Assembly (NCBI GenBank): GCA_903912795.1 | Contig: CAIWIS010000439.1 | Location: forward strand, 1 to 17,484 | Direction of reading: 5' to 3' | Origin: an uncultured Bacteroidales bacterium | GTDB lineage: Bacteria; Bacteroidota; Bacteroidia; Bacteroidales; Paludibacteraceae | Length of the DNA stretch: 17,484 bases | Part shown: one piece after another, positions 7,421-13,713 of the stretch | Layout of the letters: every line of letters starts with the position of its first letter | Numbering within the stretch: position 1 is the first letter of the stretch | Translations under genes and position numbers: made by a program | Notes under the pieces: model-generated | What the model was told of the DNA's origin: nothing | The model's database searches: none | The model's input: the letters and a program-made list of their open reading frames with translations, nothing else

Positions 7421-7455
7421 AATTCTCATAATTCATATTTCGTAATTCGTAACTC
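7421..7455 (+). repeat. degenerate 7-bp tandem repeat, five units
   Basis: Starting at the first base after the DUF6089 stop codon, five 7-base units follow: AATTCTC, ATAATTC, ATATTTC, GTAATTC, GTAACTC. The array fills almost the whole 41-base gap to uppS. Units share the form rTAAyTC. Confidence 0.7.
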
Positions 7456-7461
7456 AGAAAA

Positions 7462-8193
7462 ATGTCTAGTTTTAAAGAAAAAATTGATATAAGCCGATTA
7501 CCTAAGCACATAGCCATAATAATGGACGGCAATGGTCGATGGGCAAAGGAGCGAGGATACGATCGTATTTTTGGACATCAAAATGGCGTTGTATCCGTGC
7601 GCGAAGTAACCGAAGCGGCAGCGGAAACAGGCATTGGTTATTTAACGCTTTATGCTTTTTCTACCGAGAACTGGGGGCGACCGATGGAGGAGGTAAATGC
7701 TTTGATGGAGTTGCTTATTGATACCATCGAAAAAGAAACACCAACACTTAATAAAAATAATGTGCGTTTATTAGCCATTGGCGATTTAAGTAGACTGCCT
7801 GCAAATGCAGCCAAAAAACTTCAAAGTTGCATTGGTCAAACTAGTAGCAATACTGGATTAAGTTTGGTATTGGCATTGAGTTATTCGTCGCGTTGGGAAA
7901 TTAAAGATGCAATTTGTAAAATTGGGTTTGAAATGGCTAAAGGCAATATAAAGCCCGAAGACGTTACAGACGAGCTAGTTGCGGCAAATTTAACGACGCG
8001 TGATATTCCTGATCCTGATTTATTGATTCGCACCAGTGGCGAAACCCGAATAAGTAATTTTTTATTGTGGCAAATTGCCTACACCGAACTATATTTTACC
8101 CCAAGTCATTGGCCCGATTTCAGAAAAGAGAATTTTTTTGAGGCCATTTGCGATTTTCAGAAACGTGATCGCCGCTTTGGAAAAACAAATTAA
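7462..8193 (+). CDS. uppS: isoprenyl transferase, undecaprenyl diphosphate synthase
   Basis: UppS adds isopentenyl units in cis to farnesyl diphosphate, giving the C55 lipid carrier used for peptidoglycan, O-antigen and capsule assembly at the inner membrane. The active-site signature IAIIMDGNGRWAK is at the N terminus, with the essential magnesium-binding aspartate at D22. The C-terminal family block DPDLLIRTSGETRISNFLLW is followed by AYTELYF and W(P)DF, the diphosphate-binding and dimer motifs. The 243-residue length is normal. The gene follows the DUF6089 gene after 41 bases and precedes bamA by only six bases, so translation with bamA is tightly linked. This order is a Bacteroidota hallmark and ties carrier synthesis to outer-membrane assembly. 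Confidence 0.96.
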   Translation: MSSFKEKIDISRLPKHIAIIMDGNGRWAKERGYDRIFGHQNGVVSVREVTEAAAETGIGYLTLYAFSTENWGRPMEEVNALMELLIDTIEKETPTLNKNNVRLLAIGDLSRLPANAAKKLQSCIGQTSSNTGLSLVLALSYSSRWEIKDAICKIGFEMAKGNIKPEDVTDELVAANLTTRDIPDPDLLIRTSGETRISNFLLWQIAYTELYFTPSHWPDFRKENFFEAICDFQKRDRRFGKTN

Positions 8194-8199
8194 TCTATT

Positions 8200-10899
8200 A
8201 TGTCGGGATTTGCCGATTTACAGAAAAGCTATATGCAAAAATTAAAAACAGTTTTTATCGTCTTTTTATTTGTTCTTTTTGGTCAAATTGTTGTTGCTCA
8301 AAATGCGTTACCCACTGATACCTTACCTGTAATTGAATACTCAAATGCAGCTCCTAAATACGAAATTGCAGCTATAACTGTCACCGGTGCAGCCAATTAC
8401 GAAGATTTTGTGTTGATTGGTTTTTCGGGTTTATCAGTAGGCGATAAAATTAATGTTCCTGGCGATGCCATAACAGGTGCTGTAAAACGTTTTTGGAAAC
8501 AAGGTTTATTCTCGGATGTAAAGATTTTTGCTACAAAAATAAAAGACGATAAAATTTGGCTAAATATCGCTCTCAAAGAGCGTCCGCGTGTGTCTGAAAT
8601 AAATTTCTCCGGACTTAAAAAAGGCGAAATTGAAGATTTAGAGTTGAAACTCGGTATAACAAAAGGGAATCAGATTACACCAAATATTTCGGATAGGGCT
8701 GTAAAAATGATTAAAAAGCACATGGAAGAAAAAGGCTTTTTAAGTGTGGAAGCTAGCGTGTTTCAAAAAAACGACCCTAACAAACCCGGACATGTTATAG
8801 TAGATATTACGGTTGATAAAAAATTGAAAACACGTGTACATCAGATTGTTGTTGTTGGAAATAAAGCGCTGACATTTAATCAGATAAATAAAGCAATGAA
8901 AAAGACAAACGACAATAACTGGCGTAACTTTTTCAGAACCAAAAAGTTTGTAAACGAAGAATACGAAAAAGATAAAATTGCACTAATTGAAAAATACAAC
9001 GAAATTGGATACCGCGATGCTTATATTGTATCCGATAGTGTAACTAAGTTCGACGATAAAAGTGTAAGTGTTTATTTAACTGTTGACGAAGGTAAAAAAT
9101 ACCATTTTAGAAATATTAAATGGATTGGAAATACCATTTACCCTTACGATTATTTAGATGCTGTTTTGGGTATCAAAAAAGGTGATGTGTATAATCTGAA
9201 ACACTTGAATGAACGTATACAGACAGATGAAAATGATGCTGTAAGTAAACTTTATCAAGATCGCGGTTATTTATTTTCGCAAATTGAACCTGTTGAGGTT
9301 TTGATCGAAAACGATTCGATTGATTTTGAAATGCGTATTTACGAAGGCAAACCTGCCACGATTAACGAAATAAGTATCAAAGGAAATACACGCGTTTACG
9401 AACACGTTGTTCGTCGCGAATTGCGTACCAAGCCAGGCCAACTTTATAGCCAGTCCGACATTATGCGTTCGTTGCGTGAATTAGCTCAAATGGGACATTT
9501 TGATCAAGAAAAAATTAAACCGGACATTCAGCCAAATCAAGAAGATGGTACTGTAGATATTGCTTACAATCTCGAAACCAAAGGTAGTGATCAGGTTGAA
9601 TTTTCGGCTGGTTGGGGTGCAACAGGTATTGTTGGTAGTATTGGGCTGAAATTCAGTAATTTTGCAATACAAAATTTATTTAAACCTGAAACTTATCGTA
9701 TTGTACCACAAGGCGAAGGTCAAACATTTTCGATAAATGCTCGTACCAATGGCCAATCCTATACTTCGGTAAGTATGTCGTTTTTAGAGCCCTGGTTGGG
9801 TGGCAAACGTCCTAATTCGCTTTCTACATCTATCTATTATTCTAGTCAGTCAACTATAGCCGATAGGTATTTAACCCAGATGCAAAATAGCCCGTATGGA
9901 GGTTATGGAGGTTACGGTGGATATGGAGGTTACGGTGGTTATGGAGGTTATGGCGGCTATGGAAGTAGTTATGGCAATAGTTATGGTGGCTATGGAGGTG
10001 GTTACGATACGGGATATGCTTTAAATTATGACCCTGAAAAATACATGCGTACTGCAGGTGCTTCGATGGGTTATGGAAAGCGTTTAAACTGGCCTGATGA
10101 CTTTTTTACTTTCTATGGTGAATTATCGTACCAGTTATTTATGCTTAAAGGTTGGTATCGTTCTATGTTTCCAATGACCGAAGGTATGTTTAACAACTTG
10201 AGTTTAAACCTTACTTTAAGTCGTAATTCTATCGATAATCCAATTTTCACTCGTTCAGGTTCATCATTTTCATTAGGGTTGAAAATTACACCACCTTATT
10301 CCGCATTTAATGATAAAGATTATACGCAAACCCTTACTGAACAAGAGCGTTACAAATGGATTGAATACCATAAATGGACTTTTAGTGGCAAAACATTTAC
10401 GCCGCTCGATGCCGGAAATAAACTGATTTTGATGAGTCGTATGATGTTTTCGTACGTAGGGCATTTTAACGAACAAGCAAGATCACCTTTCGAAACCTTT
10501 TATATGGGTGGCGATGGTATGTCGGCTTATACCAGTTATGGAACCGATTATATAGCCATGCGTGGTTACGAAAGTGGCTCTCTTACGCCACAAGATCGTA
10601 CAACAGGTTCGTATACAGGTTATTTGTACAATAAATTCTCCATGGAGCTTCGTTATCCACTCTCGTTGGAACAATCGGCAACCATATATGCACTTACATT
10701 CCTCGAAGCAGGAAATTGCTTTCGGAGTTTAAAGGATTATAGTCCATTTGATTTGAAACGATCAGCTGGTGTAGGTGTGCGTATTTTCCTTCCTATGTTT
10801 GGTATGATGGGGATTGACTGGGCTTATGGATTTGACAAAGGTGTAGATGGCAAACAAGGAGGAAGTCAATTTCACTTTGTGTTAGGACAAGAATTGTAG
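8200..10899 (+). CDS. bamA: outer membrane protein assembly factor BamA
   Basis: BamA is the central barrel of the machine that folds proteins into the outer membrane. A signal peptide ends at VVAQ around residue 34. Five POTRA domains follow, starting near residues 53, 129, 210, 300 and 388 (for example INEISIKGNTRVYEHVV), then a 16-strand barrel from about 467. The barrel shows FLEPWLGGKRP and MRGYESGSL (R788, G789), the counterpart of the conserved VRGF loop motif. Residues 566-586 are seven YGG units within a Tyr/Gly-rich stretch reaching about 606, probably an extracellular loop. The protein ends in QEL and not in an aromatic residue. The start is uncertain: the ATG at 8200 is six bases after uppS, but the ATG at 8233 (MQKLKTVFIV) gives a more usual signal peptide. 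The length of 899 residues is within the Bacteroidota range. Confidence 0.95.
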   Translation: MSGFADLQKSYMQKLKTVFIVFLFVLFGQIVVAQNALPTDTLPVIEYSNAAPKYEIAAITVTGAANYEDFVLIGFSGLSVGDKINVPGDAITGAVKRFWKQGLFSDVKIFATKIKDDKIWLNIALKERPRVSEINFSGLKKGEIEDLELKLGITKGNQITPNISDRAVKMIKKHMEEKGFLSVEASVFQKNDPNKPGHVIVDITVDKKLKTRVHQIVVVGNKALTFNQINKAMKKTNDNNWRNFFRTKKFVNEEYEKDKIALIEKYNEIGYRDAYIVSDSVTKFDDKSVSVYLTVDEGKKYHFRNIKWIGNTIYPYDYLDAVLGIKKGDVYNLKHLNERIQTDENDAVSKLYQDRGYLFSQIEPVEVLIENDSIDFEMRIYEGKPATINEISIKGNTRVYEHVVRRELRTKPGQLYSQSDIMRSLRELAQMGHFDQEKIKPDIQPNQEDGTVDIAYNLETKGSDQVEFSAGWGATGIVGSIGLKFSNFAIQNLFKPETYRIVPQGEGQTFSINARTNGQSYTSVSMSFLEPWLGGKRPNSLSTSIYYSSQSTIADRYLTQMQNSPYGGYGGYGGYGGYGGYGGYGGYGSSYGNSYGGYGGGYDTGYALNYDPEKYMRTAGASMGYGKRLNWPDDFFTFYGELSYQLFMLKGWYRSMFPMTEGMFNNLSLNLTLSRNSIDNPIFTRSGSSFSLGLKITPPYSAFNDKDYTQTLTEQERYKWIEYHKWTFSGKTFTPLDAGNKLILMSRMMFSYVGHFNEQARSPFETFYMGGDGMSAYTSYGTDYIAMRGYESGSLTPQDRTTGSYTGYLYNKFSMELRYPLSLEQSATIYALTFLEAGNCFRSLKDYSPFDLKRSAGVGVRIFLPMFGMMGIDWAYGFDKGVDGKQGGSQFHFVLGQEL
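9895..10017 (+). repeat. in-frame Tyr-Gly-Gly coding repeat inside bamA
   Basis: From 9895 to 9957 seven 9-base units encode YGG, followed to about 10017 by looser units (YGSS, YGNS, YGG, YGGG, YDTG). The codons vary at third positions. From the second unit on, TATGGAGGT alternates with a TAC-GGT or TAT-GGC form, giving an 18-base higher-order period that suggests past duplication of pairs. Confidence 0.9.
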
Positions 10900-10902
10900 G
10901 GT

Positions 10903-10930
10903 AGTTTATAGTATAAAGTTTATAGAACAA
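10903..10930 (+). repeat. 7-bp periodic repeat, four units
   Basis: Four 7-base units begin three bases after the bamA stop codon: AGTTTAT, AGTATAA, AGTTTAT, AGAACAA. The first two together resemble the last two at 12 of 14 positions. The array ends six bases before the inverted-repeat element at 10937. Confidence 0.6.
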
Positions 10931-10936
10931 ATATAA

Positions 10937-11059
10937 TACTGCCCCAAACCCCTAAAGGGGCTTAAAGAGTTGTATTCGAAGTGATTATCAATTAAATAAA
11001 TGATTCGAATATAAGAGACAAAGTTAACTTCACATCCCCTTTAGGGGCTTGGGGCAGTA
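10937..11059. repeat. 123-bp inverted-repeat element (MITE- or REP-like)
   Basis: The arms 10937-10960 and 11036-11059 are reverse complements at 23 of 24 positions. Each arm also contains its own small hairpin, CCCCTAAAGGGG on the left and CCCCTTTAGGGG on the right. The 75-base interior holds a second, nested pair: TATTCGAA at 10973-10980 and TTCGAATA at 11004-11011. These GC blocks stand out in AT-rich DNA. There is no coding region and no recognisable target duplication. Located between bamA and the first OmpH gene, it could fold in the mRNA and reduce read-through. From memory, GGGGCTTGGGGC-type blocks recur between genes in Bacteroidota. Confidence 0.75.
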
Positions 11060-11134
11060 ACTTTAAGAATTTGGCAAAGTATTTGTCTAGTTTCAATCGA
11101 AAGATTTAAATTCAAATATTAAAATTTTAATATC

Positions 11135-11650
11135 ATGAGAAAAGTAATTTTAGTAATAAGCTTTGTTTTAGGGGCGTTTTTCAGTTCAAATGCTCAAAAA
11201 TTTGCAATGGTGGATATGGAATATATTATGAAAAATATTCCATCGTTCGAAACCGCAAACGAACAGATTAACCAAATTTCGAAAAAATGGCAGTCGGAAG
11301 TGGAAGTTCAAATGCAGGAAGTACAGAAAATGTATAAAAATTATCAGACCGAATTGGTTTTCCTTTCGGATGATATGAAAGTGAAACGAGAAGAAGAAAT
11401 AATTGCCAAAGAAAAGGCTGCTAACGAACTAAAAAAGAAGTACTTTGGAGCCGAAGGCGAATTGTTCAAGAAACGTCAAAGTTTAATGAAACCTATTCAG
11501 GACGAAGTATATGCTGCTATTCAGGAGATTAGCAAAGACAAAGATTTTGGCATGGTTTTCGATAAGGGAACTTCGATGAATATCATTTTCACTTCACAAA
11601 AGTTGGATATAAGTGACTTAGTACTGCAAAAATTAGGTTATTCAAAATAA
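11135..11650 (+). CDS. OmpH/Skp family periplasmic chaperone (first copy)
   Basis: Skp-type chaperones hold unfolded outer-membrane proteins in the periplasm until BamA inserts them. This 171-residue product has a signal peptide (MRKVILVISF to SSNAQ) and then KFAMVDMEYIMKNIP, the conserved strand that starts the family core. Residues about 45-125 are a long charged helical hairpin rich in Glu, Lys and Gln, the tentacle region. The C-terminal block FGMVFDKGTSMNIIF is the returning strand of the body domain. It follows bamA by 235 bases, an unusually long gap for this cluster, which is taken up by two repeats. A second OmpH gene follows after 51 bases. No clear TAnnTTTG box was found just upstream, so it may depend on read-through from bamA. 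Confidence 0.93.
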   Translation: MRKVILVISFVLGAFFSSNAQKFAMVDMEYIMKNIPSFETANEQINQISKKWQSEVEVQMQEVQKMYKNYQTELVFLSDDMKVKREEEIIAKEKAANELKKKYFGAEGELFKKRQSLMKPIQDEVYAAIQEISKDKDFGMVFDKGTSMNIIFTSQKLDISDLVLQKLGYSK

Positions 11651-11663
11651 ATATTTATCTTTG
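11633..11663 (+). promoter_or_regulatory. promoter of the second OmpH gene
   Basis: TATCTTTG (11656-11663) matches TAnnTTTG exactly and continues GCAATCCG, a familiar Bacteroidota start context. Nineteen bases upstream is TTAG (11633-11636), one mismatch from TTTG and inside the end of the first OmpH gene. Transcription would begin near 11670, about 30 nt before the ATG at 11702. Confidence 0.65.
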
Positions 11664-11701
11664 CAATCCGAAAAAATAAAAATAATTATATTAATAAAAA
11701 A

Positions 11702-12214
11702 ATGAACATGATTAAAAAATTTGTTTTATTTGCGCTTTGCGCATTACCAGTAGGCCTTATTGCACAAGACGCTAAATTTGGCCATATCAATAGTCAGGAT
11801 GTGATTTCGTTAATGCCTGAAGTTGCCAACATTCAAAAAACTGTGGATGAAGTTGGAAAGCAATACGAAGGTGAAATTATGAAAATGCAGGAAGAGTATA
11901 ATGCAAAGGTAAAAGAATTTCAAGAAAAACAAGATAGCATGCCCGAAGGTATTAAAAAAGTGCGTATTACTGAAATTCAAGAAATTGAAACACGTGTAAA
12001 TACTTTCCGTCAAACTGCTTATCAAGAAATTCAGAAAAAACAACAAGATTTGTTTATCCCTATTCGCGATAAAGTGACTAAAGCAATTAATGATGTTGCA
12101 GTTGAAGGTAAATATACTTATATTTTTGATTTAGGTTCACAAGCTGTGATTTACAAGTCGCCAACATCAAACGATATTACTGCAGCAGTTAAAAAGAAAT
12201 TAGCTTTAAAGTAG
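11702..12214 (+). CDS. OmpH/Skp family periplasmic chaperone (second copy)
   Basis: A 170-residue paralogue of the gene before it, with the same plan: a signal peptide ending in LIAQ, the first core strand AKFGHINSQDVISLMP, a long coiled-coil hairpin from about residue 40 to 120 (rich in KMQEEYNAKVKEFQEKQ-type sequence) and the closing strand YTYIFDLGSQAVIY. The two copies are clearly diverged, so this is an old duplication and not a recent one. It probably carries outer-membrane proteins to BamA as well; division of labour between the copies is unknown. A good promoter directly upstream indicates that it can be expressed apart from bamA and the first copy. A strong terminator follows 19 bases after its stop codon. 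A second ATG at 11708 is an equally possible start. Confidence 0.93.
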   Translation: MNMIKKFVLFALCALPVGLIAQDAKFGHINSQDVISLMPEVANIQKTVDEVGKQYEGEIMKMQEEYNAKVKEFQEKQDSMPEGIKKVRITEIQEIETRVNTFRQTAYQEIQKKQQDLFIPIRDKVTKAINDVAVEGKYTYIFDLGSQAVIYKSPTSNDITAAVKKKLALK

Positions 12215-12233
12215 TTTTAAACCGAATGCTCTG

Positions 12234-12282
12234 AAATAAAAATGGAATATCGAGATTCGATATTCCATTTTTATTTTTTTTT
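12234..12282. terminator. strong intrinsic terminator, probably bidirectional
   Basis: The arms 12234-12253 and 12257-12276 form a perfect 20-bp stem around the three-base loop GAT, followed by a T-run to 12282. The lower stem is A on the left and T on the right, so the reverse strand also presents a stem followed by Ts. It lies between the convergent second OmpH gene (ends 12214) and the HU gene (ends 12298) and can serve both. Confidence 0.92.
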
Positions 12283-12297
12283 AAAAACTACTGAAGT

Positions 12298-12570
12298 TTA
12301 GTTTATTGCAGCAGCTAATTCAGCACCAGCTTTAAATTTTGCAACATTTTTTGCTTCGATTTTAATAGCTTGTTTTGTTGCAGGGTTGATGCCTGAACGA
12401 GCTGAGCGAGCAGCTACCGAAAAAGTGCCAAATCCAACTAAACTTACTTTGTCGCCTGCAACCAATGCATTTGATACACTTTTAACTACTGCATCGAGGG
12501 CTTTTTTAGCATCAACTTTACTTAAACCTGCTTCAGCAGCTACAGCATTAATTAATTCTGCTTTGTTCAT
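12298..12570 (-). CDS. HU family DNA-binding protein
   Basis: HU is a small basic dimeric protein that bends and compacts DNA and assists replication, repair and transcription. This 90-residue protein has the complete HU fold: the helical N-terminal half MNKAELINAVAAEAGLSKVD, the turn LVGFGTFSV, the DNA-gripping arm with ARSARSGINPATKQAI (the proline that inserts between bases is in NPAT) and the closing NVAKFKAGAEL. Length and order are standard. The sequence is closer to HU than to IHF subunits, but the two are hard to separate without comparison. It is monocistronic, bounded by the shared terminator at 12234-12282 and by its own promoter at 12629-12659. Confidence 0.95.
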   Translation of the reverse strand: MNKAELINAVAAEAGLSKVDAKKALDAVVKSVSNALVAGDKVSLVGFGTFSVAARSARSGINPATKQAIKIEAKNVAKFKAGAELAAAIN

Positions 12571-12628
12571 AATACTTTTTTTTGTGAATAATTAGTGTTT
12601 AAAATAATTTTTATACAATTTGATTTTG

Positions 12629-12659
12629 CAAATGTAATCTTTTGATTATAAATGACAAA
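12629..12659 (-). promoter_or_regulatory. promoter of the HU gene
   Basis: On the minus strand TTTG (12659-12656), then exactly 19 bases, then TACATTTG (12636-12629): a perfect match to the Bacteroidota consensus. Transcription should start near 12622, giving a leader of about 50 nt. This is one of the two best promoters in the window. Confidence 0.85.
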
Positions 12660-12903
12660 CAAAAAAAAGAACTTTTTTTAATATTTTTTTCAAATACTCA
12701 AAAAATATGTTGTAGAACATGTAATTTAGAGTGTTTAGTGTGTTTTTACATACCTTTTTTGTTGTTGTACTATTTGTAAGTGCCTAGTATTAGTGTGTTT
12801 CAGAACAATTTTTAGTTTTAATCGTTTATAGTTTGTTGTGGGTTTTGCGTTTTTATCGCGTGTTAAATACAATGATTTTATTTTTACTTATATAGTTTAA
12901 ATT
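12660..12903. other. AT-rich intergenic region with no recognisable gene
   Basis: Together with the HU leader and promoter this makes a 333-base gap between divergent genes. It holds A and T runs (around 12661-12690) and GTGTTT-like repeats (around 12731-12745 and 12794-12800). Plus-strand candidates for the rhomboid promoter are poor: TACCTTTT at 12751 and TATAGTTTG near 12827 both miss the consensus. I see no open frame with coding character, no tRNA and no strong hairpin. Confidence 0.6.
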
Positions 12904-13686
12904 ATGTTTAATCGTTCATCGTTTCTCGACAGTATTCCGCCAGTTGTAAAAAACTTACTGGCAATAAATATCATACTTTGGTTAGCCACTTTAGTTTTAC
13001 CAGGATTTTTTCGCCGCTGGGGTATGGAGGTTGACTTAACCGATATATTGGGAATGCACTATTGGGGCTCCGAAAAATTTAATCCGGCACAGCTTATTAC
13101 TTTTGGTTTTATGCATGGTGGTTTTAATCACATGTTTTTTAATATGTTTGCAATTTACATGTTTGGGAGTTCGCTTGAAAATCTTTGGGGCTCTCGTAAG
13201 TTTCTGACTTATTATATTATAACTGGTATTGGTGCTGGTATCATACAGCAAGTTTTTTGGACAGTAGAGTATCAATCGTTGATTAATGCGATGAACGAAG
13301 GTATTGCCGCTAATTCAGGGAGTATTTTGATGCCTTTCGAAGCTGAGTTGGCCAAATATTTTCGCATTACAGGTTTAGCTTCATTCGATGCTGTTTCAAT
13401 TATGGAAATGAAAAACATGTTTATGAATCTCCCTATAACGGTTGGTGCATCGGGCTCTGTATTTGGTTTACTTCTAGCTTTTGGTTGGTTATTTCCCGAA
13501 GCTCGGCTTATGATGCTATTTTTTCCAGTTCCAATAAAAGCTCGAATATTTGTACTTTTGTATGGTGTTATGGAATTGTTTTTAGGTGTTGCTAATTTTT
13601 CAGGCGATAATGTAGCACATTTTGCACACTTAGGTGGAATGCTTTTTGGTGTGTTTATGATTTTGTATTGGAAAAAGAAAAATTAA
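12904..13686 (+). CDS. rhomboid family intramembrane serine protease (second of three)
   Basis: A 260-residue multi-pass membrane protease with a complete rhomboid active site: H76 and N80 in NHMFFNMFAIYMFG, the nucleophile S183 in GASGSVFG and the base H242 in AHFAHLGG. Between the second and third membrane regions it carries an insertion of roughly 60 residues (about 115-175, containing NAMNEGIAANSG and EMKNMFMN) that the first rhomboid in this window lacks; it may shape substrate access. The short basic C terminus YWKKKN suggests a cytoplasmic end. It leads a tight group with the third rhomboid (27 bases later) and the nuclease-fold protein, an arrangement I recall from other Bacteroidota. 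Substrates are unknown. Confidence 0.94.
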   Translation: MFNRSSFLDSIPPVVKNLLAINIILWLATLVLPGFFRRWGMEVDLTDILGMHYWGSEKFNPAQLITFGFMHGGFNHMFFNMFAIYMFGSSLENLWGSRKFLTYYIITGIGAGIIQQVFWTVEYQSLINAMNEGIAANSGSILMPFEAELAKYFRITGLASFDAVSIMEMKNMFMNLPITVGASGSVFGLLLAFGWLFPEARLMMLFFPVPIKARIFVLLYGVMELFLGVANFSGDNVAHFAHLGGMLFGVFMILYWKKKN

Positions 13687-13713
13687 ATACTAGATTTTAC
13701 AAGCATTTGGACA

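Noticed and set aside
9895..10017. CRISPR-like array in bamA
   Set aside because: The 9-base units have no spacers, stay in frame and encode YGG; this is a protein repeat.
11810..12046. 78-codon Phe/Leu-rich frame on the minus strand in the second OmpH gene
   Set aside because: It is the antisense image of the Glu/Lys-rich coiled coil, a common artefact, with no homologue I recognise.
12386..12595. 69-codon plus-strand frame opposite the HU gene
   Set aside because: It is fully antisense to HU and its ending runs into the HU leader; HU has a perfect promoter and standard sequence.
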